NCBI GenBank assembly: GCA_002477825.1
Contig: DLKT01000038.1
Span: 1-30,938, forward strand
Source of the DNA: Caryophanales bacterium UBA7581
Lineage (GTDB): Bacteria > Bacillota_I > Bacilli_A > RFN20 > CAG-826
Length of the DNA: 30,938 bases
Direction of reading: 5' to 3'
Shown here: in pieces, positions 16,531 through 24,124 of the stretch
How the letters are laid out: each line of letters opens with the position of its first letter
Position numbering within the stretch: position 1 is the first letter of the stretch
Notes under the pieces: model-generated
The model's input: only the letters and a program-made list of their open reading frames with translations
The model's database searches: none
Told to the model about the DNA's origin: nothing
Position numbers and translations under genes: made by a program

Positions 16531-16560
16531 TTGACATTTCATAAAAACACGTTGTATATT
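16531..16560 (+). promoter_or_regulatory. Promoter of the GntR/LacI-type regulator
   Basis: A perfect TTGACA (16531-16536) and TATATT (16555-16560) are 18 nt apart. The transcript would start near 16567, downstream of no other gene. This gives a very short leader and supports starting translation at 16581. Confidence 0.7.
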
Positions 16561-16580
16561 CAAGGTAGAAGGTGAAAAAT

Positions 16581-17681
16581 ATGAGTAGTGATTCCTTGTA
16601 TCGAAGTATTTATAAAGACTTAAAAAAGAAAATTATTGATGGTGTTTATAAAATTGATGATTGTTTACCCACCGAAGAAGAGCTAACAAAACAATATTTC
16701 ACAAGCCGCATCACCATTAAAAAGGCCATGCAACTTTTAGTGGAAGAAGGCTATGTTAAACGTTTCCCAGGGAGGGGAACTTTTGTCTCTAGTAAATATA
16801 AAGAAACACTTAATAACCATGAATCCCTTAACTTAATTGGTCTTGTACTCAGTAATGTCTCAGCGGCATTTGGTCTAGAATTATTAATTAGTATAGAAAA
16901 AGAACTTAGTGAAAAAGGATATAATGTCGTCTTTAAAAACTCTCGTGGTGATATTCATCTAGAAACCAAATATGTGGATGAGCTCATTAATATGGGGTGT
17001 ATTGGCTTGATTATTCAGCCGGTACATAATGAATATTATAATGAGAGAATCATCTTCCATCATTTTAATAATTTTCCCATTGTCTTAGTGGACCGCGACT
17101 TTGCGGGAATGCAACTCCACTGCGTTAGAACAGATAACTATTCAGCAACGCAAGAAGCTGCCAAACTTTTGTTTGATAAAGGACATGAACAGATTGCTTT
17201 TATATGTGGAAAAGATTCCGGTGTATCCTCTATAGAAAATAGAAAAAATGGTTTCCAATCCGCTTTCTTCTATAATCAAAAGTTCTTAAAAGAACAATAT
17301 GTGGCAAGTATATTAAAATGCCCTAATACCGATTACACGCAAGAAGATTTTGATGAAGACGTGCAGTCTGTCATTAAATTCTTAACACAAGAAAAAGAAA
17401 TTACTTGCTTATTTGCAAGTGAATTTACCGTATGTAAGATTATTTATGAAGCTATCAAAAAGATGAATAAAGTGATTCCAGGAGATTATTCATTAATTAC
17501 GTTTGACTATAGCTATGGTTTAATTAACCCCAATATAGCGCGAATTATCCAAGATCAAACGGAAATGGGAAAAATTGCTGTGAGCATGATGGATAAACTT
17601 ATTAAAAAAGAAAATGTGGCTTATAAACTGTTTAGCCCATATAAAATAATTGAAGGAATTTCATTAAGAAAGATAAAATAA
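16581..17681 (+). CDS. GntR-HTH / LacI-type sensor transcriptional regulator
   Basis: This 366-residue regulator has the AraR-like architecture. A winged helix of the GntR family occupies residues 5-71: LYRSIYKDLKKKI, LPTEEELTKQYF, then the wing GRGTFV at 64-69. A periplasmic-binding-protein sensor of the LacI/GalR type follows from about 85 to the end (LIGLVLSNVS; VLVDRDFAG; GHEQIAFICG). Such proteins sense a sugar in the cytoplasm. A GTG at 16572 would add three residues, but AAGGTGA (16569-16575) is placed for the ATG at 16581. It lies between the surface-protein genes and the transporter operon and is convergent with the ATPase gene. It is thus the best candidate to control this locus. 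The ligand is unknown; mannose or a mannooligosaccharide is inferred from the neighbours. Confidence 0.92.
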   Translation: MSSDSLYRSIYKDLKKKIIDGVYKIDDCLPTEEELTKQYFTSRITIKKAMQLLVEEGYVKRFPGRGTFVSSKYKETLNNHESLNLIGLVLSNVSAAFGLELLISIEKELSEKGYNVVFKNSRGDIHLETKYVDELINMGCIGLIIQPVHNEYYNERIIFHHFNNFPIVLVDRDFAGMQLHCVRTDNYSATQEAAKLLFDKGHEQIAFICGKDSGVSSIENRKNGFQSAFFYNQKFLKEQYVASILKCPNTDYTQEDFDEDVQSVIKFLTQEKEITCLFASEFTVCKIIYEAIKKMNKVIPGDYSLITFDYSYGLINPNIARIIQDQTEMGKIAVSMMDKLIKKENVAYKLFSPYKIIEGISLRKIK

Positions 17682-17706
17682 AAAGGTTTCATTGCGAAAC
17701 CTTTTT
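17680..17706. terminator. Bidirectional terminator between convergent genes
   Basis: AAAAAGGTTTC (17680-17690) pairs with GAAACCTTTTT (17696-17706) around ATTGC. A-runs on one side and T-runs on the other let it end both the regulator transcript and the minus-strand ATPase transcript. Confidence 0.88.
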
Positions 17707-17722
17707 ATTTTAAGCATTTAAA

Positions 17723-19033
17723 TTAGAAATAAGCGACTTCTGTTTCACTATCGAAAACATGTAAGAAATCGGTATTGAAGGTGAAGTTAACTTTTTGACC
17801 AGCTTTAACTACATCGTTTGTAATCACTTTTGCACATAAACTAGTGTTTTCAGAAATATTGAAGTGAAGGAGTAATTCACTACCCAAAGTTTCAACGATT
17901 TGTAAAGCAATATTTCCTTCTTCATTTGGTGTAACGATAATGTGCTCAGGTCTAACACCAATGATAACTTTTTTATCTTCTTTGTCTTTTAAAGCTTCTT
18001 GAAGAATTTTGGTTCTTTCAGGAGATAAAGTAATATCGTAGCCAAAGAAGGATAAATGATCTTTTTCAAAAGTGCCTTCAATAAAGTTCATAGCGGGCGC
18101 TCCAATAAATCCGGCAACAAATTTATTTACAGGGTGATCGTAAATTTCTTTAGGTGCACCAATTTGTTGAATGTAACCATCTTTCATGACGACGATGCGA
18201 TCAGCCATGGTCATTGCCTCGGTTTGGTCATGGGTAACATAAATAGTGATGGCTTCCATTCTTTGATGTAATTTAATGATTTCTGTACGCATTTGTACAC
18301 GTAATTTGGCATCTAAGTTAGATAGAGGTTCATCCATTAAGAATACTTTTACTTTTCTAACAATGGCCCGACCTAAGGCAACACGTTGACGTTGACCACC
18401 AGATAGAGCATCAGGTTTTCTATCTAAATAATTTTCAAGTTGAAGAACACTAGCGGCTCTAAATACACTATCTTCAATTTCTTTTTTGCTTCTTTTTACA
18501 TAGCGATATTTTTGTACAGGAGTAGTGCGGTAGTATTCAATTTTTTCTTCTGTTGCAGCAATATTTCTTTGAATTTCTTCAATCGATTCTGGATTGTTTT
18601 CTTCAGCAATTTTTAGTTGTGCTAAGAAAAGTCTTAATTGCTTTTCATATTTAGCAATCATCTTTTTATCAATTTCATAGATTTCTTTTCCTTCTTTATC
18701 TAGCATAGGAACAGGAACTTTACGCATTTTCAAGCCAAAAGCCATATTGTTAAAGACATTCATATGAGGATAAAGGGCATAAGATTGGAAAACCATAGCA
18801 ATATCACGATCTTTTGGCGCTACATCGTTAACTAAACGGTCATCAATGAAGAGCATACCACTGGTAATTTCTTCTAAACCAGCTATCATACGTAACGTAG
18901 TGGTTTTACCACATCCAGAAGGTCCGACAAAAGCGATAAATTCTTTATCATGAATCTCTAAATTGAAATCAAAAACGGCTTGAACATTATTGGGATATAT
19001 CTTATTAATATTGACTAATTTTACACTGGACAT
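17723..19033 (-). CDS. msmX: MsmX/UgpC-type sugar ABC transporter ATPase
   Basis: This is the energising subunit for CUT1-type oligosaccharide importers, cytoplasmic and membrane-associated. In the 436-residue form: Walker A GPSGCGKTT 37-45, Q-loop Gln83, signature LSGGQ 210-214, Walker B FLMDEP 231-236, D-loop SNLD 238-241, H-loop His268, then the MalK-type regulatory OB domain (GVRPEHII). The family norm is about 365-375; the excess is a charged helical insertion at about 108-183 in the helical subdomain. The upstream in-frame ATG at 19066 is rejected. GGAGG (19045-19049) serves the ATG at 19033, and the longer form would begin inside the promoter -10 box. It is divergent from the transporter operon, as expected for a multitask ATPase shared by several importers. 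Confidence 0.93.
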   Translation of the reverse strand: MSSVKLVNINKIYPNNVQAVFDFNLEIHDKEFIAFVGPSGCGKTTTLRMIAGLEEITSGMLFIDDRLVNDVAPKDRDIAMVFQSYALYPHMNVFNNMAFGLKMRKVPVPMLDKEGKEIYEIDKKMIAKYEKQLRLFLAQLKIAEENNPESIEEIQRNIAATEEKIEYYRTTPVQKYRYVKRSKKEIEDSVFRAASVLQLENYLDRKPDALSGGQRQRVALGRAIVRKVKVFLMDEPLSNLDAKLRVQMRTEIIKLHQRMEAITIYVTHDQTEAMTMADRIVVMKDGYIQQIGAPKEIYDHPVNKFVAGFIGAPAMNFIEGTFEKDHLSFFGYDITLSPERTKILQEALKDKEDKKVIIGVRPEHIIVTPNEEGNIALQIVETLGSELLLHFNISENTSLCAKVITNDVVKAGQKVNFTFNTDFLHVFDSETEVAYF

Positions 19034-19064
19034 ATTTTGATTTTCCTCCACAAATTCTAATATC

Positions 19065-19093
19065 ATTATAAGGAATTCATTTTATGAATGCAA
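19065..19093 (-). promoter_or_regulatory. Promoter of the ABC ATPase gene
   Basis: On the minus strand TTGCAT (19088-19093) and a perfect TATAAT (19065-19070) are 17 nt apart. The transcript would start near 19058, leaving a 25-nt leader that holds the GGAGG ribosome site for the ATG at 19033. Confidence 0.75.
19075..19089. promoter_or_regulatory. Perfect dyad in the ATPase promoter spacer
   Basis: ATTCAT-TTT-ATGAAT is a perfect inverted repeat between the -35 and -10 boxes of the ATPase promoter. Read on the other strand its core is TCATAAAATGA, identical to the core of the dyad over the first surface-protein promoter (10862-10872). Confidence 0.5.
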
Positions 19094-19128
19094 ACACATT
19101 TTAACGTAGAACTGCTATATTTAACTTT

Positions 19129-19163
19129 GTCTATTTCATAGTATATTTGTTATGAAAATAGAC
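19129..19163. promoter_or_regulatory. Long imperfect inverted repeat in the divergent region
   Basis: GTCTATTTCATA (19129-19140) and TATGAAAATAGAC (19151-19163) are inverted copies differing by one base of length, with a 10-nt spacer. The half-sites recall GACTATAT (19161-19168) and ATATAGTC (19203-19210) nearby. The repeat sits midway between the divergent ATPase and binding-protein promoters. Confidence 0.45.
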
Positions 19164-19200
19164 TATATTTCGGGAAAAACGTGTTTAATGGTCTGCAATA

Positions 19201-19209
19201 TGATATAGT
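19201..19209 (+). promoter_or_regulatory. Possible extended -10 promoter of the transporter operon
   Basis: TGATATAGT is an extended -10 (TGn plus TATAGT). The -35 region about 17 nt upstream (GTGTTT, 19181-19186) is weak, which would suit an activated or tightly controlled promoter. The transcript start would be near 19217. Confidence 0.45.
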
Positions 19210-19229
19210 CAAGGTGTAAATAAAAAATG

Positions 19230-19254
19230 GCGATAATCTATATAGATTATACGC
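19230..19254. promoter_or_regulatory. 18-bp perfect palindrome in the transporter operon leader
   Basis: ATAATCTATATAGATTAT (19233-19250) is perfectly self-complementary and is flanked by GCG and CGC, with one extra A on the right. It lies between the predicted transcript start and the ribosome site (AAAGGTGA, 19263-19270). It could be an operator acting as a roadblock, or an mRNA hairpin. Confidence 0.55.
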
Positions 19255-19275
19255 AAAAAGGAAAAGGTGAAAATT

Positions 19276-20592
19276 ATGAAAAATAAACTTGCACTTCTTG
19301 GATTTTTAGCCTTCGCATTTGGAACTTTATGTTCCTGTGGACCTGCTAATGCAGGAGACAAGGACAGCACATTAACCATGTGGGCTGGTGGACAATGGGT
19401 CCAACACGATGCAGAAAACTTAAAAAGTTTTATTGCAGACTATAACACTAAGCATGACATTAAAATTAATTTAACGATTAAATCTGAATTTGAAACCAGT
19501 CTTGCTTCTGCAATTCTAGTAGGTAAACAACCAGATTTGGTTATTTGGGACCGTTTTAATACGCCTACCTATGCAGCAGAAGATTATCTCACAACCATTG
19601 ATGATTTTATTGAAAGAGATCAAATTGATACGACAATGTTCCAAGAACAAGCGTATGGTGAATTATCTTATAAAGGACACCAATACGGCTTACCACTCGA
19701 TTTAGATATTTGGGGCGTTTATGTCAATATGGACTTGATAGATAAAGCTGAAAATAAAGATGCTTTAAAGGCACGTTTAACTGAAAATTGGACATGGGAT
19801 GATTTAAAAGATGTGGCCAAAGCAGTTGCGAAAAAGACAAGTTCTGGATTTAACCCAGCTGGCTATAGTGCGGATGATTTACATGAACACTTCTTTAAAT
19901 TCATCGCTTCTACTGGTTCTGATTTTGGCGCAAACGGAGAAATCAATTATGACACACCTGAAGTTCGTGCAGTTTTAAATTATTTTAAAGATTTTGGCGC
20001 TAGCGATGTTTGCAATTCTGACTATAACGGAAAAGATGCTTTTAAAAACAATCGCTTAGTTATGTTAAATCAACCCGTGTATTTCTCCTCTTACTTAAAA
20101 AAATATGCACCAAATTTAAATTATAAATTTTTACCACAACCTCGCTATACGGGTGAAAATGGTAAAAATGGTGGAATGATTGGTGGCTTTGGTATTGCTT
20201 TACCAAACGCCATTGAAAAATATCAATCGGATGCTTGGAAGGAAAGAAGAGAAAAGGCTTGGACATTTATGAAGTCTTGGCTTTGTGATGAAGAAGTTGC
20301 TTTAGAGTGGAGCAAAGTATCCAATACTTTACCTGCTTTAAAATCTCTTTATTCCAATGAATGGATTCAAAATACAGAAGTATTAAAAGCAGCAGCCTCT
20401 TATGCCAGCCAATATGAAACTAGACCAAGTGTTCCTGGTTTCTTAAACATTCAAATTAGCGTTTATAACAAGTATGTGAAAGAATGGTATAAAGGCGCTT
20501 ATGAAGGATCCATTGAAGATTTACTCAATGATTTAAAAGAAGGAACCGATTTAATCACAAGTCGGTACGTAAAGAAAAATGGCCAAAACTAA
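19276..20592 (+). CDS. Sugar ABC transporter substrate-binding lipoprotein
   Basis: This is an extracellular solute-binding protein of family 1 (CUT1 class), 438 residues from the ATG at 19276. The signal ends in lipobox LCSC with lipidated Cys21. The mature part begins LTMWAGGQWVQ and continues with the binding-protein pattern (GKQPDLVIWDRFNTPTYA; YGLPLDLDIWGVYVNMDLI). The many tryptophans and aromatics fit stacking on an oligosaccharide. A GTG at 19267 is in frame, but AAAGGTGA at 19263-19270 is placed for 19276. The gene overlaps the first permease by 14 nt. As first gene of an operon with GH125, GH76 and GH38, its likely ligand is an alpha-mannooligosaccharide or N-glycan fragment. The ligand is inference. 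Confidence 0.93.
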   Translation: MKNKLALLGFLAFAFGTLCSCGPANAGDKDSTLTMWAGGQWVQHDAENLKSFIADYNTKHDIKINLTIKSEFETSLASAILVGKQPDLVIWDRFNTPTYAAEDYLTTIDDFIERDQIDTTMFQEQAYGELSYKGHQYGLPLDLDIWGVYVNMDLIDKAENKDALKARLTENWTWDDLKDVAKAVAKKTSSGFNPAGYSADDLHEHFFKFIASTGSDFGANGEINYDTPEVRAVLNYFKDFGASDVCNSDYNGKDAFKNNRLVMLNQPVYFSSYLKKYAPNLNYKFLPQPRYTGENGKNGGMIGGFGIALPNAIEKYQSDAWKERREKAWTFMKSWLCDEEVALEWSKVSNTLPALKSLYSNEWIQNTEVLKAAASYASQYETRPSVPGFLNIQISVYNKYVKEWYKGAYEGSIEDLLNDLKEGTDLITSRYVKKNGQN

Positions 20593-21505
20593 GGGAGAGA
20601 AAAAAATATTTGCTCTTCCATCTCATAAAAAAAGAAATGATACGCTTGTCGCCTATACTTTTTTAACACCGGCCTTAATCCTATTTATCGTTTTTACCGT
20701 AGTGCCATTTATTATGTCAGCGGTATTATCGTTTACCAATTATAACGGTATTGCCTTTGATGGAAAGTTTAGTCTAGACAACTATCAATTTATTTTAAAG
20801 GACAAATACTTTTTAAATTCAATTAAAAATGCGGCTTTGTTTGCGGTATTTTATGTACCGCTTTCCATTGTCTCAAGTTTAGTCATTGCGTTTTTAGTTT
20901 CAAAAGTAAAACTAAAACACAATTACTTGAAAGTGATATTCTATATTCCATCTTTAACAAGTGGTGCAGCGATGATCTTTGTATGGAAATCATTATTAAG
21001 CGCAACTTCATTAGATTTTGATATGGGATATACCGCGTTAGTGGCAATTATTGCCATTTCGTTATATGGATGTCTAGGTGGAAATATGCTGATTTACTTA
21101 GCAGCGATGACGGGAATTGATCCAAAAGTTTATGAAGCAGCGGATATTGATGGTGCTTCTAAATGGAATCAATTCTTGCATATCACCGTCCCATTATTAA
21201 GACCTTCAACTTACTTTATTTTTACCACTACTTTAATCGGTAGTTTCCAACTCTTTGATGTCATTTATTTATTAGGGCTTTATAACAACGACAAAGCAAT
21301 TTCACCAGTTGTTCAAATTTACTTAAGTGCCAAAGAATTACGTTTTGGTTATGGAAGTGCAATGTCGGTAGTTCTATTCGTTTTTATTATGATTATCACA
21401 GTTATTACCCAATTATTTGTAAAGGAGAATGGCAATGAAAAAAGATTGTTCGTCAAAAACGATAAATACACCAAAAAATATCATGCCTGGCAACAAATTC
21501 AATAA
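20579..21505 (+). CDS. Sugar ABC transporter permease, MalF/UgpA type
   Basis: This is an inner-membrane permease with 308 residues and about six membrane segments, at about 25-50, 84-110, 117-137, 152-176, 210-232 and 259-281. The ATPase-docking EAA loop is EAADIDGASKWNQFLHITVP at 186-205. The loop between segments 3 and 4 (SATSLDF region, about 141-149) is shorter than in typical MalF/UgpA proteins. A hydrophilic tail of about 25 residues follows the last segment and overlaps the next gene by 71 nt. The start lies within the binding-protein gene and lacks a clear ribosome site, so translation is probably coupled. It pairs with the next permease and the ATPase encoded at 17723-19033. Confidence 0.94.
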   Translation: MAKTKGEKKIFALPSHKKRNDTLVAYTFLTPALILFIVFTVVPFIMSAVLSFTNYNGIAFDGKFSLDNYQFILKDKYFLNSIKNAALFAVFYVPLSIVSSLVIAFLVSKVKLKHNYLKVIFYIPSLTSGAAMIFVWKSLLSATSLDFDMGYTALVAIIAISLYGCLGGNMLIYLAAMTGIDPKVYEAADIDGASKWNQFLHITVPLLRPSTYFIFTTTLIGSFQLFDVIYLLGLYNNDKAISPVVQIYLSAKELRFGYGSAMSVVLFVFIMIITVITQLFVKENGNEKRLFVKNDKYTKKYHAWQQIQ

Positions 21506-22355
21506 GCAAAGTTTGTCAACAGGGCAGATTATTTTGATTGTTATCTTGACCCTCGTTGCTATCTTAATGATGGTACCTTTCATTTGGTCCATTATTGCTT
21601 CTTTTACATCAGCAAATAACTTAGAAGGAAATGGTTTTAAATTTTTCTATGGTGCTTTTACTTTTGAAAACTGGGCTTCCTTATTCAAAAACAATTGGAC
21701 CTTATATATTTTTAATACTTTATTCATTGCTTTTGCTGAAATTTTCTTACAACTCCTATTTTGTTCAATGGCAGCGTATGCTTTTGCAAAATATGATTTT
21801 TATGGAAAAAAAGTTCTTTATAAAATTATGCTTTTTTCCATGATGCTTCCTGGAATTATTACTTTAATTCCACAATTTATTGTAACGACTTCATTACCAT
21901 TCTTTAAAGTAGATATCTTTGGTAATGAAATAGGCCCAGGTTTATATAACTCTCTATTTGGTGTCATTCTTCCTAACGCTGTCTCTATTTATGGAATTTT
22001 ATTCTTACGGCAATTCTTTACCAATTTATCGGATGAAATTGGTGACGCTGCTCGTATCGATGGCGCAAGTGGATTTAGAGTATTCTTGATTTACTTTAAA
22101 ATGGCACTTCCAGGAATTATGACTTTAGGTTTATTTACTTTCGTTTCAACCTGGAGTTCTTATTTATGGCCGTCCTTAATTTTATTTGATCAATCCAAAT
22201 TTACATTAGGACAAGCTTTACAAGAGTTCCAAACCAGTGCTTCAACCGGAGAAATGATGGCGGGATCTTTATTAAGTTTATTACCGATTATCATTCTCTT
22301 TATCTTCACACAAAAGTATTTCTTAAAACAAACGACTTATACAGGAATTAAGTAA
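21435..22355 (+). CDS. Sugar ABC transporter permease, MalG/UgpE type
   Basis: This is the second permease of the importer, 306 residues from the ATG at 21435. It has about six membrane segments (about 30-55, 90-118, 127-150, 172-192, 224-250, 277-294) and the EAA loop EIGDAARIDGASGFRVFLIY at 201-220. Two nearby ATGs exist. AAAGGAG at 21421-21427 is one base from the ATG at 21429 but well placed for 21435, so 21435 is chosen. The 71-nt overlap with the first permease is long for a tightly packed operon. A later ATG at 21483 would nearly remove the overlap but has no ribosome site. A 17-nt gap follows, then the LGFP-like gene. Confidence 0.94.
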   Translation: MKKDCSSKTINTPKNIMPGNKFNKQSLSTGQIILIVILTLVAILMMVPFIWSIIASFTSANNLEGNGFKFFYGAFTFENWASLFKNNWTLYIFNTLFIAFAEIFLQLLFCSMAAYAFAKYDFYGKKVLYKIMLFSMMLPGIITLIPQFIVTTSLPFFKVDIFGNEIGPGLYNSLFGVILPNAVSIYGILFLRQFFTNLSDEIGDAARIDGASGFRVFLIYFKMALPGIMTLGLFTFVSTWSSYLWPSLILFDQSKFTLGQALQEFQTSASTGEMMAGSLLSLLPIIILFIFTQKYFLKQTTYTGIK

Positions 22356-22372
22356 GGGAAAGGAAAAAAATT

Positions 22373-24124
22373 ATGAAAGCAAAAAAGACAATTTTATTAG
22401 TAGGCGCTTTTTTACTCGCATTGCCTTTAGTCATGAGAGCGTCTTCCATGCCTAAACAAAATACGATAAGAAAAGTGCTCGTTACTCGAAATGCCGTAAC
22501 ACCAAATGATATTTTTAAAAGTACGCATTCTGACTTTGGAAATAAAGTGGGTGCCTATTTTGAACTCAATGGAACTTATTATCAAAACTATGAATTAGGT
22601 TATGTTGAGGCAACGATTAGTGGAAATAGTTATGTTGCTAGAAACCATACAGGACGTAACATTTCTGATACCGGTAAATTATCAAAAGTTGGCGAAAGTG
22701 AATTTGCTCGACTTTTAACAAGAGTGGGCGAAGAATTTGCCACTTCAGGTAATGATAATTTCGCGGCTCCTTTAAAAAATGCCGATGAAACAAAAAAAGT
22801 GATTACCCAACAATTTAAGGAAGTTTATAAAAATTATTTCTATTCTACCGATGAGGAATTTATGATTGGCACCCAATCCTCCGCAGTAAAATGCTGGGAT
22901 GGCTATATTGTTCAAGATTTCTCTTGGGGTGATTCCACCTTTGCTTTTGGTGGCGATCGCTATAGTATGTCTTTTATCTTCTATAATTTCCGTATGACGG
23001 ACGATGAAACCAAGGGAAAATCTTTCTTAGTTCGTAGTGAAGAAGCAAAATACTGGGATGAAAATAAAACTTCTTTAGGTTATCCAACCACCAATAAAAT
23101 GAAAAAAGAAGTGACTTTACCAGGTGAAAGTGAAAGTAAAACTGTTTCTTTCCAAGTATTCGAAGGTGGTTTCTTATATAACGACCCACTTACTGGCGCT
23201 TTACAATATCGTTCTGGTTTTGTTTATGATGAAAGTAGCAATCGCTTTATTGCGGAAGCAACGCCTTATGTCGATAGCCGCTATGGATCTTATCAAACCG
23301 AATTTACAAGTAGTGATAAAACGAAAATTGTAAAAGTCTATGAAAAAGGTTCCGTGGTTTGCGAACTTAAAAATGGCGAATATATTTATTCTTATCGTCC
23401 AGCTCGTATTTATAAGAGCTTAGATGAATATGAATGGTTAAAAGTTGATACTTTCTTAAACGATGTTGGTGATTCTTTCGCTACCGATTATGAAGATGAA
23501 AGCACAATTTCTAGAAAGTTAAAACAAAAATATAAAGAGCTTTATAATGGTGGAAAAGCGGGTCAAGAAGATGAATCCAAGAGATTCTTCGTTGGCTTTA
23601 AAGAATCCGCATTCCATGGTAACTGGAATGGTGTAGATGCTCAACAATTTATTTTAGGTGATTCAACCGCTAATCCATGGGAAGGCACTAGAACGAATGT
23701 TGCCGCTTTAGTTTATAATGCAGAAACAAAAACCGTCGTTTTATTAAAAGATAATCCATTATATTTATGGAATAAAGGTGGTAACTATAATACGTATGGC
23801 GCACCACTTGAAGATTCTTTTGAAGTGGATGGCGATGTATTCCAAAAATTTGAAAATGGTTTATTAGTTGTCTTAAAGAATAATGTGGATACCGCATTCC
23901 TTTATAACGGAACATATGAAGAATATGTAGAAGGAAAGAAAAATTATGATCGTCCAACCTTTGGTACTCCAACTTCTATTACTACACAAGTGACAGTAGA
24001 TGATTCAATGTTCTATTTAGCCATTGGTGTTCCTACTGTTGTTGTCATCATTGGTGTATCCATCTTAATGATTATGATGAATAAGAAAAAGAAAAACATG
24101 TTGAAAGCGAGCCGTGAAGAATAA
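22373..24124 (+). CDS. Surface protein with duplicated LGFP-like repeats and C-terminal anchor
   Basis: This 583-residue exported protein has a Sec signal peptide (about 1-24), a C-terminal membrane helix (about 547-569) and a KKKK tail, so its bulk is outside the cell. The body contains stretches resembling LGFP repeats (wall-associated, GxP...F..G..Y pattern): about 56-90, 233-285 (LGYPTTN, VFEGGFLYNDPLTGA), 304-345 and 474-515 (YGAPLED, FQKFENGLL). Between them lie two copies of a domain beginning RVGEEFAT (117-124) and DVGDSFAT (364-371). The protein thus looks like a tandem duplication of a unit of about 230-250 residues. The last base of its stop codon is the first base of the GH125 start. 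I do not recognise the intervening domain. A role in holding glycan or wall near the importer is speculation. Confidence 0.82.
   Translation: MKAKKTILLVGAFLLALPLVMRASSMPKQNTIRKVLVTRNAVTPNDIFKSTHSDFGNKVGAYFELNGTYYQNYELGYVEATISGNSYVARNHTGRNISDTGKLSKVGESEFARLLTRVGEEFATSGNDNFAAPLKNADETKKVITQQFKEVYKNYFYSTDEEFMIGTQSSAVKCWDGYIVQDFSWGDSTFAFGGDRYSMSFIFYNFRMTDDETKGKSFLVRSEEAKYWDENKTSLGYPTTNKMKKEVTLPGESESKTVSFQVFEGGFLYNDPLTGALQYRSGFVYDESSNRFIAEATPYVDSRYGSYQTEFTSSDKTKIVKVYEKGSVVCELKNGEYIYSYRPARIYKSLDEYEWLKVDTFLNDVGDSFATDYEDESTISRKLKQKYKELYNGGKAGQEDESKRFFVGFKESAFHGNWNGVDAQQFILGDSTANPWEGTRTNVAALVYNAETKTVVLLKDNPLYLWNKGGNYNTYGAPLEDSFEVDGDVFQKFENGLLVVLKNNVDTAFLYNGTYEEYVEGKKNYDRPTFGTPTSITTQVTVDDSMFYLAIGVPTVVVIIGVSILMIMMNKKKKNMLKASREE

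Noticed and set aside
16572..16580. GTG start of the regulator at 16572
   Set aside because: The ribosome site AAGGTGA overlaps this codon and is spaced for the ATG at 16581.
19034..19066. Longer N-terminus of the ABC ATPase starting at 19066
   Set aside because: The -10 box (19065-19070) overlaps that start, so the transcript cannot contain it. GGAGG serves the ATG at 19033, and the protein from 19033 matches MsmX N-termini.
19267..19275. GTG start of the binding protein at 19267
   Set aside because: AAAGGTGA covers the GTG itself; the ATG at 19276 gives a normal lipoprotein signal and correct spacing.
21429..21510. Frameshift or gene fusion between the two permeases
   Set aside because: Each permease has its full set of membrane segments and its own EAA loop; the overlap is a start inside a tail rather than a broken gene.
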